A stretch of 64,000 bases of DNA from Prado023 sp963777855 (GCA_963777855.1 CAVZRW010000016.1:124001-188000); one strand, 5' to 3'. Counted from the stretch's first letter, positions 8,043 through 17,974 are shown. The notes: generated from the sequence alone by a model not told the origin. Made by a program: numbers and translations.

Positions 8043-9062
8043 CTACCCGGCGATCTGGTCGATGATGCGGGTGAAGGTGCGCGGCAGGGCCTGGGCGGTG
8101 GGCACGATCATCGGGCGCAGGTGGGGGTGGGCGCCGACCCAGAGCAGGGAGTTGGTCAGGTTCCGGTAGGAGCGCGTGACTCGCCGCCAGGCAGCCTCGT
8201 AGGCCTGGGGCTGGTTGCCGAGGATCGCGTCGACGGCTGCCTGCGCCTGGGCGAACCCGACCCGCAGTCCCTCCCCGGTCAGGGCGTCCACGTAGCCCGC
8301 GGCGTCGCCGACCAGCAGCACCCGGCCCGCCACCCGCGCGGTGGTGGACTGACGCAGTGGCCCGGCCCCCCGCAGCGAGCTGGCGTCGGCGGCCCCGCGG
8401 AGGTGGTCGGCGAGGGTGGGGAGGCTCGCGATCGCCGTCCGCAGGTCCAGTGGTCTCGGGCCGAGCACCGCGACCCCGACGCTGTCGAGGCTCACCGGCG
8501 TGACGTACACCTCCTGGCCGGGCAGCCAGTGCACCTCGACCAGGTCCGACCAGGGAGCAACACGGAAGTGCTGGCGCAGGCCGTAGCGGCGCACCCCGCT
8601 GGAGCGGGCCGCCAGCCCGACTGTCCGCCGCACCCCCGAATGCAGCCCATCAGCGCCGACGAGGTAGCGGGCCTCCAACCCGGCGGCGTGCACCCGGTCG
8701 GCGGTCTGCGTCAGCACGGTCACGGTACCCGGCTGGATGCTGACCCCGACGTCGAGTGCGCGGCCCAGCATGGCTTCGTGCAGGACCGTGCGGCGCACCC
8801 CGCGCCCGGGCCCCGCGCTGAAGTGGGCCTGGGCCACCCGCGAGCCGGACAGGTAGCGGATCCCCGCGAGGTCCACACCGTCGGGGTCGATGCCGAGGGT
8901 GTTGAGGCGGGCCAGCCCGGAGGGCATCAGGCCCTCCCCGCACGCCTTGTCGATGACTCCGACCCGCGGCTCCACGATGACCACCTCGAGGTCGGCCATG
9001 GCGGCGGTGATCGCGGTGGCCAGCCCGACCGGCCCGCCGCCGGCCACGATCAGGTCGATCAC
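8043..9062 (-). CDS. FAD-dependent monooxygenase/oxidoreductase (AgqC/SrsC-like)
   Basis: This predicted aromatic-ring flavoprotein hydroxylase has 339 residues. The dinucleotide fold GGGPVG is at residues 8-13, and the second FAD motif LVGDAAGYVDALTGEGL lies in the C-terminal half, as in the UbiH/PHBH and geranylgeranyl-reductase group. The GTG start at 9062 lies in a GTGA overlap with the stop of the upstream methyltransferase gene; the longer frame upstream is a shadow of that gene. In the srs and agq pathways the homologous flavoprotein hydroxylates the alkylresorcylic acid or resorcinol ring to give a hydroquinone or quinone. That assignment is by gene order and family, not by direct evidence. 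Confidence 0.9.
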   Translation of the reverse strand: MIDLIVAGGGPVGLATAITAAMADLEVVIVEPRVGVIDKACGEGLMPSGLARLNTLGIDPDGVDLAGIRYLSGSRVAQAHFSAGPGRGVRRTVLHEAMLGRALDVGVSIQPGTVTVLTQTADRVHAAGLEARYLVGADGLHSGVRRTVGLAARSSGVRRYGLRQHFRVAPWSDLVEVHWLPGQEVYVTPVSLDSVGVAVLGPRPLDLRTAIASLPTLADHLRGAADASSLRGAGPLRQSTTARVAGRVLLVGDAAGYVDALTGEGLRVGFAQAQAAVDAILGNQPQAYEAAWRRVTRSYRNLTNSLLWVGAHPHLRPMIVPTAQALPRTFTRIIDQIAG

Positions 9063-9598
9063 GTCGCGCCGGCCGGCAGCAGGCTCAGCGCCGCATCCTC
9101 GGTGCGGATCCGCACGGCGAGCAGGGCGGCGTTGAGCGTGGTGAAGACCAGGGCCGTGACCCATGCCGAGCCGACCAGCGGCAGGGCGAACCCCTCGACC
9201 ACGACGGCCACGTAGTTGGGGTGCGACAGCCGGGCGTAGGGGCCGCCGGTCACCCGGGGCAGGCCGGGGACGATCACCACCCGGGTGTTCCACCGTGGCC
9301 CGAGTGAGGTGATGCACCACCAGCGCAGTGCCTGCGCGCCCAGCACCACGAGCAGCATCGGCACCGCCAGCGCGGGGATCATCGGGCGCCCGGCCAGGTG
9401 GACCTCGACCAGGGCTCCGACGAGCAGGCCCAGGTGCAGGAGGACCATCACCGGGTAGTGACCCCGGCCGTACTCCTGCCCGCCGCGTTCCCGGCTCCAG
9501 CGCAGGTTGCGTCGGGAGACGATCAGCTCGGCGACCCGCTCGAGGCCGACCAGCACGATCAGCACCGTGAACAGCGTGCTGCCACTCACCGCCGTCAC
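9059..9598 (-). CDS. ICMT-family membrane methyltransferase (AgqB/SrsB-like)
   Basis: This 179-residue multi-spanning membrane protein resembles isoprenylcysteine carboxyl methyltransferase. It has about five hydrophobic segments and the conserved C-terminal block GGPYARLSHPNYVAVVVEG, which binds S-adenosylmethionine. The GTG at 9598 is chosen because it sits in a GTGA overlap with the PKS stop, and the next gene starts in another GTGA overlap, which is strong evidence for translational coupling. In phenolic lipid operons this enzyme O-methylates the long-chain resorcinol or hydroquinone in the membrane, and I infer that role here. Confidence 0.9.
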   Translation of the reverse strand: MTAVSGSTLFTVLIVLVGLERVAELIVSRRNLRWSRERGGQEYGRGHYPVMVLLHLGLLVGALVEVHLAGRPMIPALAVPMLLVVLGAQALRWWCITSLGPRWNTRVVIVPGLPRVTGGPYARLSHPNYVAVVVEGFALPLVGSAWVTALVFTTLNAALLAVRIRTEDAALSLLPAGAT

Positions 9599-10764
9599 CA
9601 GCTCAGCAGCACGAGTTCGGCACAGAACCCCGGGCCCATCGCCATCATCAGGCCCGGCGTCCCCGGCTCGGGTGTCGGAGCGCCGTCGCGGCCGTCCATG
9701 GTGTCGGCCAGCACGTGGAGCACCGACGCCGAGGACAGGTTGCCGATCCGGGCCAACGACCGCCACGTGACCGCGAGCTCACCGTCATCGAGACCGAGGG
9801 CGTCCTGCATGGCCTCGAGGACCTTCGGGCCGCCGGGGTGAGCGACCCACCGGGAGATGTCGCCGACCTTCAGGTGCTGGTCGGAGAGGAAGTCGAGGAC
9901 GTCGGCCTCCAGGTACTGGGTCACCACCGCCGGGACCGTCGGCGACAGCACGATCCGGAACCCGCTGGCGCCGACGTCCCAGCCCATCATCTGCTGGGTG
10001 TCGGGGTACATCCGGGCGCGTGTGGCGAGCACCAGCGGCCCGGTGATCCCCATCCGCTGGGCCCGTTCCTCCCCCACCATCACGACCGCGGCCGCCCCGT
10101 CACCGAACAGGCCGCTGGCCACGACGTTGGCCATCGACACATCCGCGTGCTGCAGGGTCAACGAGCACAGCTCGACCGACAGCAGCACGGCCACGCCGTC
10201 CGGGTCGCCCAGCAGGTAGTCACGGACCCGGGCGATCCCCGCCACCCCGGCCACGCACCCGAGGCCGAAGATCGGCATCCGCTTGACGTCCGCGCGCAAT
10301 CCCAGCCGCGGCACCAGGCGGGCATCCAAGGACGGTGCCGCGATCCCGGTCACCGAGGTGGACACCACCAGGTCGACGTCGTCGGGGGTCAGTCCCGCCC
10401 TGTCCAGGGCGCCACGGATGGCCTGCTCACCCAGGTCGAGGCCCACCCCGATGAACACGTCGTTCGACGCCCCGAAGTCGTCGAGGCCGGGGTAGTCGGC
10501 CAGCTCGAGGGCCAGGTTCCGGCTGCGCACACCCGTGGCGGCGTGGATCTTCTCGATCAGCGCGACGTGGGCACCGTCGGGCGACAGCATCGTCCCCAGC
10601 CCCCGGGTGATCTGCTCCTGGGGGTAGGCGAACGGGGCCAGCACGCTGTGCACTCCCGCGATCGCCACGTGCGCAGGGAGGTCGGCCGACCGGCCGGGAT
10701 GGCCGGCGACGATCGTGCCGACTGACGGGGCGCGGCCCGGGACCTGGTCGGTCTGGGGATTCAT
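9595..10764 (-). CDS. Type III polyketide synthase (AgqA/SrsA-like)
   Basis: This thiolase-fold homodimeric enzyme condenses malonyl-CoA units onto a starter, here probably a long acyl chain. The 389-residue protein has the complete catalytic triad: Cys170 in GLGCVAG, His308 in AHPGG and Asn341 in GNLSSAS. The ATG at 10764 is preceded by GAGAGG, so I reject the 15-residue longer frame. It is the first gene of a four-gene operon in which every junction is an overlap or a few bases. By analogy with SrsA and AgqA, the product should be an alkylresorcinol-type phenolic lipid; starter length and methylmalonate use are not readable from sequence. Confidence 0.95.
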   Translation of the reverse strand: MNPQTDQVPGRAPSVGTIVAGHPGRSADLPAHVAIAGVHSVLAPFAYPQEQITRGLGTMLSPDGAHVALIEKIHAATGVRSRNLALELADYPGLDDFGASNDVFIGVGLDLGEQAIRGALDRAGLTPDDVDLVVSTSVTGIAAPSLDARLVPRLGLRADVKRMPIFGLGCVAGVAGIARVRDYLLGDPDGVAVLLSVELCSLTLQHADVSMANVVASGLFGDGAAAVVMVGEERAQRMGITGPLVLATRARMYPDTQQMMGWDVGASGFRIVLSPTVPAVVTQYLEADVLDFLSDQHLKVGDISRWVAHPGGPKVLEAMQDALGLDDGELAVTWRSLARIGNLSSASVLHVLADTMDGRDGAPTPEPGTPGLMMAMGPGFCAELVLLSW

Positions 10765-10881
10765 GGTGTGGCCTCTCGGTTGTGGACCTGGACGCGTGTG
10801 GGGTGTCACGGGGGAGCCGCCGGAACCGGCGGCGGCGCACGGCTGCGCGGAATGCGGCCGGTGCGGGTGCAGGGGGACAGC

Positions 10882-10911
10882 ATACTACAATGTCGGCCTA
10901 CAGTGTATTGT
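10882..10911 (-). promoter_or_regulatory. Probable promoter/operator of the phenolic-lipid operon
   Basis: An AT-rich island about 118 bases upstream of the PKS start carries an imperfect inverted repeat (ATACTACAATGT against ACAGTGTATTGT, 9 of 12 positions pairing). On the minus strand a TATGCT hexamer could serve as the -10 box. It is the only AT-rich segment in this 279-base gap, so it is the best promoter candidate. The regulator is unknown. Confidence 0.5.
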
Positions 10912-11042
10912 CCGCGTGCAACGCCCAGATGGCCGTCCATGGCCTGCCGGATTGGGGTGGCGCCCACGCGTTCCGACGGACGTGTCACCACTACCCGCTG
11001 AGCGCCGTCTATGCGCCTGCCCCAGAGGGGGCTGGATGCGGC

Positions 11043-13760
11043 CTACAGCCGGGGGAGGTCCTGCTGGAGCGTCTGGGCGGCGGCGAAGAGGTCGCCGCGT
11101 TCGGCCACGCGGTCGCACGGCGTCGCGGATGGTCCACCGGTTGCTGCGCAGGTCCGGGTCGTCGAGCTCGTCCCAGGTGATCGGCATCGAGACCGGTGCC
11201 CCGGGGTGCGGTCGGACCGCGTAGGGCGCGACGAGGGTCTTGATCGGGCGAGTTCTGCGTGTAGTCCAGTCGGGCCCTGCCGCCACGCTGCCTGGTCGCC
11301 CACTCCCAGCTCACCAGGTCCGGGACGGTGGCGCCGATCGCGCGGGACAGCGCTCGACCCAGGCGGACGTGGCGGCGAAGTCGTAGCGGCCGCGGGTCGT
11401 CGGGATCCACACCTGGATCCCCCGGGAGCCGGTCGTCTTCGGCAGGCCCTGGACCCCGAGGTGCTCGAGCGCGGTGCGGTAGAGCCGGGCCAGCGTGAGG
11501 GTGTCCTCCCAGGTGGTTGCCGGGCCGGGGTCGATGTCGATCAGCGCGAAGGTCGGGCGCCCGGGATCGGCGCACGTGGAGGTCCACGCGTGCACCTCGA
11601 AGGCGGCCTGGTTGGCCAGCCAGGCCAGCGCCGCGAGGCTGTCGGCGACGAGGTGGTCGTTGGCCGTGCGGCCGGACCGTTCGTCGACGCCGGACTCGTG
11701 CCAGGTGGTCAGCCACGCCGGTGCGGAGGTGGGGATGGCCTTCTGCCAGAACCCGGCCGCGCCGATGCCGTTGGGGAAGCGGTGCAGGTTCAGCGGGCCG
11801 ACCGGCCAGGTGGGGCAGCATCGCGGGGGCGATCCGGACGAAGTAGTCGATCAGTTCGCGCTTGGTGATCGGCTGCCTCGTCGGTCCCCGGCCGCGGGGG
11901 GAACAGGGCCTTGTCCAGGTTGGTCAGCTTCACCGACTGCCCGCCGACCTCCCAGACGCCGTGGCCGGGCAGCGCCGCCAGGGCGCCGAGCTCCTCCTGG
12001 GTCGCCGTCCAGGAGTCGGGCACGGCGGCCGGGGACGAGCGCGGGCCGGCGGCGGTGGGGGAGACCGGCGGCGTCGGCCTCGGGCTCCACGTCGACGGCG
12101 TGCTCGCGGACCACCTCCCGTGGGTCGCGACCGAGGTCCAGGCCCTTGAAGGAGGCCTGGCGGACCATCCCGTCGCGGGACCATCCGCCCAGGTGCGCGC
12201 GGATCACGAGCTCGGGGCGGACCCAGACGACGCCGGCGAGGTCCCCGCCCCAGCGACCCCGGTGCGCCGGGTCCGGGGCCGGGTCGAACGGGGGCGCGTC
12301 GACGCGCAGTGGGTCGAGCCGTGACAGCAGGTCCCGGCCGGGTTCGCGCGCTGAACCCGGACCCCACCTTGCCCGCGAACCGCAGGGCACCGTCCTCGTA
12401 CACGCCCACGACGAGCGCGCCCAGGTCCCGGCCGCCCTTCTCGGGTGTCCAGCCGCCCACGACGAGCTCCTGCTCGGGTCGGATCTTGACCTTCAGCCAG
12501 GTCGGCGCCCGCTGGCCGGGCAGGTAGGGCGAGGTGCGGTGCTTGGCCACGATCCCCTCGATGCCCTGCTGGCGGCTGCGGCGAAGAACGTCAGCCCCCT
12601 CGGCCTCGACATGCCCCGCGTAGCGCACCACGGGCCCCTCGCGCAGGACCAGGCGCAGCAGCTTCTTGCGCTCCTCCAGGGGGACGCCGAGCAGCGAGCG
12701 GCCATCCAGGTGCAGCAGGTCGAACACCTCGTAGACCAGCCCGGAGCAGCGCTGGCCCGGCACGGGCCGCGGAGATCCGCTCCTGGAGCAGCGCGAAGTC
12801 GGGCCGGCCGTCCTGGTGTCGAGCGCCACGACCTCCCCGTCGACGATCGCCTCGCGCGCCGCGATCCAGGTCGGTGGGTCCAGCAGCCCCGGGAAGTAGT
12901 CGCCGGCGTCGTTGCCGTTGCGCGTGAACAGGCGCACGGTGCCGTCGCGGACCACGGCCTCGACACGGTAGCCGTCCCACTTCACCTCGAAGAGCCAGGA
13001 CTCGTTGGTGAACGCGTCGGAGACCAGCGTCACCCGCATCGGCGGGACGAAGGTGGGAAGGGCTTGCGGGAACCGCCGCGGACAGGTCGATCTCGGCCTC
13101 GGCCGCGGGTGCACCGCTCACCCACAGCGCGGGCGCATCGGCCCGCACCTCGTCATTCGTCCGGCCGCTGCGCACGCTGCGCGGGTGGTCCTCGGCGTCC
13201 CAGCCGGCCTGGGCGAATGCGTCGTGCTTGTGGATCAGCAGCCACTGGTCGTTGCCCTGAGGCGCGGACTGGCCGCGCGCCTGTGGTCCCGGGACGCGGC
13301 GAGGTCCGGACCAGGACGAACCGTCCGCGCAGCTTCTCCCCGTGCAGCACGAACTTCAGCTCACCGGCCTCGATGGCAGCACGGGGGTCGGGCGTCTCGG
13401 CCTCGGGCTCCCAGGTGCCCCAGTCCCAGACGATGACGTCACCGGCTCCGTACTGGCCGCTCGGGATCACGCCCTCGAAGTCCAGGTACTCCACCGGGTG
13501 GTCCTCGACATGGACTGCCATCCGTCGCACCCCGGCATCCAGGCTCGGCCCGCGGGGGACGGCCCAGCTGACCAGGACGCCGGCCACCTCCAGGCGCAGG
13601 TCGTAGTGAAGCCGTCGCGCCCGGTGCCGCTGGACGACGAAGCGGCGTCCCCGGTCCGGGGAGCTGGCCGGTTCGCGGCTCGGCCCCGGTGTCCTCATGC
13701 CCATCCGGCTCCGGGGTCCGCGCCAGGGTCACGCCGGCGCCGGTACTCCTCCAGGGGCAT
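11043..13760 (-). CDS. ligD: ATP-dependent DNA ligase LigD, PE-LIG-POL order (frameshifted in this sequence)
   Basis: LigD is the end-processing ligase of bacterial non-homologous end joining. The true N-terminus MPLEEYRRRRDPGA is read from ATG 13760, then the frame changes. The 3'-phosphoesterase domain follows (RFVVQRHRARRLHYDLRLEV, then HVEDHPVEYLDFEG, near 13640-13480). The ligase domain contains the EVKWDGYR nucleotidyl-lysine motif near 12985 and ends near 12350. The primase-polymerase domain (DIDPGP near 11535, SRGIQVWIP near 11405) ends with AAAQTLQQDLPRL before the stop at 11043. At least five single-base indels break the frame (near 13715, 13310, 12780, 12350 and 11250), yet all motifs survive, so consensus error is more likely than decay. 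No ku gene is in the window. Confidence 0.88.
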
Positions 13761-13870
13761 CCCCGAAGTATCCGGTCCGTGCGACACCCATGCCAGAGCA
13801 CGGGTGCCTGAAGGTTCTTCGTCGAGGGCCAGATCGCCGCGGCGACGCGGCGCCGGCCAGGTGTGCACGC

Positions 13871-14242
13871 TCACCGTCGTGCGAGGCGTCGGCCGCTCTC
13901 GGTGAGGATCGGCGCGTAGTTCATCTGGAAGTGGTGGTACAGCGCCGACTCGTCGGCCTGCGACATCTCCTGGCCGTTCTCGAGGTCCGGCGCCGAGCGG
14001 ACCTGCTCCCTGGCCACGGCGACGCGCAGCGAGTCGGGGCTGACCTCGACCCCGGCCAGGGGGACGAAGGTGAGGTGGCGGCCGACGAGCCCCTCCTTCA
14101 CGGTGCCGAACTGCGGCTCATCGGTCTCGACGTCGACGTAGACGTCCTGGAGCTTGCCGATGCGCTGGCCGTCCCGATCGACGATCGTCCTGCCCAACCA
14201 CTGGGATGCGGTCCACTGTGCGTCGGAGTCGGATTCGGTCAT
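13871..14242 (-). CDS. PRC-barrel domain protein
   Basis: This 123-residue protein has an N-terminal PRC-barrel (residues about 12-75, with LGRTIVDRDGQRIGKLQDVYVD and FVPLAGVEVSPDSLRV). A short acidic helical tail ends in YHHFQMNYAPILTESGRRLARR. PRC-barrel proteins of this size are common in actinobacteria and are often stress-associated or RNA/protein-binding; no specific function is known to me. AGGAGAGC precedes the ATG. It lies 111 bases upstream of ligD on the same strand. Confidence 0.85.
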   Translation of the reverse strand: MTESDSDAQWTASQWLGRTIVDRDGQRIGKLQDVYVDVETDEPQFGTVKEGLVGRHLTFVPLAGVEVSPDSLRVAVAREQVRSAPDLENGQEMSQADESALYHHFQMNYAPILTESGRRLARR

Positions 14243-14305
14243 GGTGCTCTCCTGGTCGTGTGGGGGTCCGCCGGGCCCGGTGGCCCGGTGGGGTGGTGGT
14301 TCGGG

Positions 14306-14512
14306 TCAGGAGTCGGTGGGGGAGTAGGCCGACTCGTGGACCAGGCCATCGGCCTCCTGCTCGGCGTCCATCGCCTCCTCGACGGTGGTGGCCGTCCGGT
14401 CGGTGATCGCGGTGGGGTCGGCCCCCGCGGGTGGCTCGGTGGCTGCGGTGGGCTCCGGCCGCTCGGGGGCTCGGTGTGCTCGGTGTGCTGGGTGTGCTCG
14501 GGGCTGTGGGGC
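14306..14512 (-). CDS. Small Pro/Glu-rich hypothetical protein, probably frameshifted
   Basis: I do not recognise this protein. The C-terminal part (TATTVEEAMDAEQEADGLVHESAYSPTDS) has sensible acidic composition and good codon character. The likely start is the ATG giving MPHSPEHTQHTEHTE near 14512, preceded by GAGGGATGG, and it lies in another frame. One indel near 14465 would join them into a protein of about 68 residues. It sits between the PRC-barrel gene and the sugar ABC operon on the same strand. Confidence 0.4.
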   Translation of the reverse strand, partial: APQPRAHPAHRAHRAPERPEPTAATEPPAGADPTAITDRTATTVEEAMDAEQEADGLVHESAYSPTDS

Positions 14513-14632
14513 ATCGTTTCCATCCCTCGTTGTGGGTTCGGGTGGGTGGTCACTACCCCGAAGGTCCCGCGTCATCCGCGGCGGTCTTGTACGGCGTGGC
14601 TCGAGCCGGCTGGCCCGCCGGGCCCCCGAGGC

Positions 14633-15539
14633 CTATCCCTTCACCCCGGAGCCGAGGTCCGCGGAGGTGAAGTGCCGCTGGAAGACCACGAACAGCACGA
14701 CCGCCGGGACCGCCAGCACGCACGGCGCCGGCGAGGATCGCTCCGTAGGGGTTGTCGGCCCGGCCGGCCATGTTGCTGATGTAGTTGGCCAGCGAGACCG
14801 CGAGCGGCTGCATGCTCCTGCTCCTTGGTGACCAGGAACGGCCAGAGGAACTCGTTCCACGGGCCCGATGAAGGTGAGCAGCAGCGCGGTCAGCAGGGCC
14901 GGGCTTGCACCAGCGGCAGCGCGATCCGACCAGCAGGATCCGCAGCTCGCCGGCACCGTCGATGCGCGCCGCGTCGAACAGCTCCTCGGGCAGCTGCAGG
15001 AAGAACTGCCGGAAGATGAACACCGCCGTGGAGTTGATCGCGAACGGCAGGATCATGCCCCAGGTAGGAGTCGGCCAGCCCGTAGGTGCGCACGATCATC
15101 ACGTAGATCGGGATCGATCAGCAGCTGGAACGGCACGATCTGCACCAGCAGCATCGCGCGAACAGCGTGCCCCGGCCGCGGAAGTGCAGCCGGGCCAGCG
15201 CGTAGCCGGCGAGCACGCCGAAGACCACGGTGCCGAGCAGCACGCCGCCGGTGAAGATGCCGGAGTTGAGCAGCGACCGCGCGCAGGTCGACGCGCGCGT
15301 TGATCTGCGTGTAGTTGTCGCAGGGTCAGTTCGCCGGTCGGGGACGCCCCGCGCAGCGACGTGTCCGGCTTCTTCTGCAGCGAGCCGATGACCATGTAGT
15401 AGAAGGGGAACAGGAACACCAGCGCGCCGAGGCACAGCAGCAGGAACCGGCCCCGCTGGGGCTTCACGGTGTCCTGGTGGGGCCGGAGCTCCTGCGTGGC
15501 GTCCAGGTCCGGCACGGCGACGGCGACGGAGGCGGCCAT
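14633..15539 (-). CDS. Sugar ABC transporter permease, MalG type (multiple indels)
   Basis: This is a second inner-membrane permease of a carbohydrate ABC importer. The N-terminus reads MAASVAVAVPDLDATQELRP, followed by a TM segment at LLCLGALVFLFPFYYMVIGSLQ. The pieces in different frames then join through the EAA loop PEELFDAARIDGAGELRI to the typical MalG ending QRHFTSADLGSGVKG. About eight indels occur in 900 bases, including two tandem 4-base duplications (GTGC near 14719, GATC near 15115) and single-base insertions. All conserved residues remain when these are repaired, so a sequence-quality problem is likely. The start overlaps or abuts the end of the MalF-type gene. Confidence 0.8.
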
Positions 15540-15541
15540 GG

Positions 15542-16492
15542 TCAGTCCTCGCTCCAGGAAGCGGCGGTTGACCAGGGCGATCAGCGAGCGCGATCACGAC
15601 AGGATCACGCCGATGGCGGCCGCGAAGCCGGGGTTCCCCTGCTCGATGCCCTTCTGGTACATGAGAAGCACCGGCGAGGTCGAGGCCCCGTTCGGGCCCG
15701 CCGCCGTTGGTCAGCAGGTAGGGCTCGGTGAACAGGTTCGCGCCGGTGATGGTGGCCAGGATCACGACCAGCGCGGTCGCCGGGCGCACCCCGGGCACGG
15801 TCACGTGCCGGAACGAGCTCCACCCGTTCGGCCCCGTCGACGGACGGCCGACTCGTAGAGCTCCTTGGGGACGTTCTGCAGCGCGGCGAGGTAGAGCAGG
15901 ATGAAGAAGCCGAGCTGCTTCCAGGTCACGAAGAGCGCGATCATCGGCATCGCCAGGTCGCTGTTGACCAGCCACGACGGGTCCGGGGCCAGCGGGCCGA
16001 GGATCGTGGTTGACCAGCCCGTCCTGGCTGAACAGGAACAGCCACACGGCGACCAGCGCGACGCTGGCCGTCACGTAGGGCACGTAGTACGACGACCCGG
16101 AGGAAGGTCCGCCCGCGGATCACCCGAGTTCAGGGCGGTGGCCAGGACCAGGGCCAGCGACCACGGTCAGCGGCACGTTGATGACCAGGAACTCGACCGA
16201 CGTGCAGCGAACGACCGCCGGAACGTCGGGTCGCTGCAGCGACCGTCGTGTAGTTGTCGAGCCCGACGAACGGCCGGGCGACCTGCGCCCCCGGTGCGGC
16301 GAAGAAGTAGTCGTGGAAGCAGATCCAGACCGCGAGCACCAGCGGGTAGGCGAAGATCGCCGCGCAGGAAGATCAGCGTACGGCGCCAGCAGGACGAAGG
16401 CCAGCGGATGCTTGCCCAGGAACCCGAGCCGTTGCGTCGGCCGAGCGGCGTCGGGCCTCGGCCGGGTCGGCGGTGGCGGTCGCACTGGTCAT
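15542..16492 (-). CDS. Sugar ABC transporter permease, MalF type (multiple indels)
   Basis: This is the first permease of the importer. The start is ATG 16492 (MTSATATADPAEARRR), 13 bases after the binding-protein stop. The repaired protein has a TM segment at HPLAFVLLAPYLIFL, a LAVWICFHDYFFA segment, a VGLDNYTTV stretch typical of MalF-like permeases, and a C-terminal end NRRFLERG. About ten indels interrupt the frame over 950 bases. It pairs with the MalG-type gene. No ABC ATPase is encoded nearby, as is usual in actinobacteria, which share an MsiK-type ATPase encoded elsewhere. Confidence 0.78.
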
Positions 16493-16504
16493 CGCGTCGC
16501 ACCG

Positions 16505-17814
16505 TCAGCCCTTGGCGACCAGCTGGTCGACCTCCTCGGCCGCCTTGTCGAAGGCCGTCGCTGCAGGTCGCCCTCGCCGAAGATCACCGACTTGAGTACG
16601 CGTCGCGGAACGCCTGCCAGATCTCGACCGAGTTCGGCCACGTTCGGCACCTCGACGGTGCGCGCGGCCTGCTCGGCGAACGGTCGTGTACGCCGGGTTC
16701 GCGGCGAAGTAGTCCGGGTAGGTGGTCGGCCAGGTCGTTGCGCAGCGGCATCTGGCCGGTGGCGTCGAGCAGCTTGCCGTCCTGCTCCTTGCTGGTGGCG
16801 AACTTCAGGAACGTCCCACGCGGTGCCGCTGGTTCTTGCAGGCGGAGTACAGCCCGACGTTCTTCGCGTCGGAGAAGGTGTGATCTCCTCGGCGGGCTTG
16901 CCGTCCTAGGTCGGGACCGGCGCCGACGCCCCAGTCCACCTTGTCGCCGTAGACCGCGATCGCCCACGGGCCGACGATCGCCATCGCGGCCTTGCCGTCG
17001 GCGAACGAGTCGCCGTTGTACTTCTCCTGCGGGGCCAGGCCGCTCGTCGTACATCGTCGCTCCAGAAGTTGGCCGACCGTCCTCGCCCTGCGGCGGAGTT
17101 GAACGTCGCCTTGCCGTCCTCGACCAGCTGCTTGCCTCGGTCTGCGGCGGCGTACAGCGGGTAGAAGTCGAACCAGGACTGGAAGAACTCGCTGCGTCGG
17201 CGCCGGGTAGATCGCGGCCTTGGCCGCGCCGGAGTCGACGATCTTCTGCGCTGGTGGCCAGGAACTCGTCGTAGGTCGCCAGCGGCGGGTTGTCCGGGTC
17301 GAGGCCGGCCTTGCGTGAAGAGGTCCTTGTTGTAGAAGATCATGACCGGGTTCGACTTCCACGGGATCTGGTAGTACTTCCCGTCCGGCGACTTGTACTG
17401 CTCCGCCTGGGTCCCCGCCGCGGTCCTCGATGTAGGCGACGCCGTCGGCGAAGGCGTCCAGCGCGACCAGGCCGCCCTGCTCTGGAACTGCGGGACGGCG
17501 GCGGGCGCGGTGTTGAAGATCAGGCACGGCGCGTTGCCGGCGGTGATCGCGGCGCCGATGACCTCCTCGGAGGTCTTGCCGGCCGGGATCTCCTGGGCGG
17601 TGACCTTCTGGTCGGGGTGCTCGGCGTTCCAGGCCTCGACCATCGCCTTGCCCCAGGCGACCTCTTCGGGGTTGTTGGAGTACCAGATCGTGATGGGTCC
17701 GGTTGTCGCGGTGGCGGGGTCCGAACCGGAGTCCGTGCCGCATCCGGCCAGGGCCCCGGCCAAGCCGAGGACCAGGGCGGCGGAGAGTAGCTGATGACTT
17801 CTGACTGCTGACAT
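16505..17814 (-). CDS. Extracellular sugar-binding lipoprotein of ABC importer (multiple indels)
   Basis: This is the solute-binding protein that delivers an oligosaccharide to the MalF/MalG-type permeases. The N-terminus has a lipoprotein signal (LVLGLAGALAGCG, lipobox ending at Cys25). Typical family-1 SBP features follow: PITIWYSNNPEEVAWGKAMVEAWN, YYQIPWKSNPVMIFYNKDLF, and a late KFATSKEQDGKLLDATGQMP. About twelve indels split it into frames that rejoin cleanly. The first gene of the operon, it lies directly behind a TTGACA promoter and the GTGTAG/CTACAC operator. The sugar is unknown; the GH130 and DUF1861 neighbours suggest a mannose- or glucose-containing oligosaccharide. Confidence 0.85.
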
Positions 17815-17840
17815 GTCGGACCTCCAGGTCCGTCCCGGCT

Positions 17841-17854
17841 GTGTAGGTCTACAC
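17841..17854. promoter_or_regulatory. Operator palindrome GTGTAG-N2-CTACAC of importer operon
   Basis: GTGTAGGTCTACAC is a near-perfect inverted repeat. Its reverse complement shares the 12-mer GTGTAGACCTAC with the site upstream of the secreted glycosidase-like gene (21049-21060). It lies 27 bases upstream of the binding-protein start and just downstream of the promoter, a position suited to repression. Confidence 0.65.
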
Positions 17855-17855
17855 C

Positions 17856-17885
17856 GGATATATGCACTGTATAGTCAGTGTCAAC
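17856..17885 (-). promoter_or_regulatory. Promoter of the sugar importer operon
   Basis: On the minus strand TTGACA (17877-17882) is followed after 16-17 bases by TATATC. The segment is markedly AT-rich compared with its surroundings. The operator at 17841-17854 lies directly downstream. Confidence 0.6.
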
Positions 17886-17974
17886 CTGATGTCACGTGCT
17901 GGCGGCATGTCGCCGGCGAACAGGACTCAGGCGCAGCGCTCCGCGAGACTCGCCGTCCGACGAAGGGGTCCCTG

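Noticed and set aside
10765..11042. Small ORFs in the PKS-ligD gap
   Set aside because: Short overlapping frames without binding sites or domains; the segment is better explained as a promoter region.
17815..17974. N-terminal extension of the GH130-like protein from 17813
   Set aside because: It would be translated from the importer promoter and operator; ATG 17975 has a good binding site and matches the family start.
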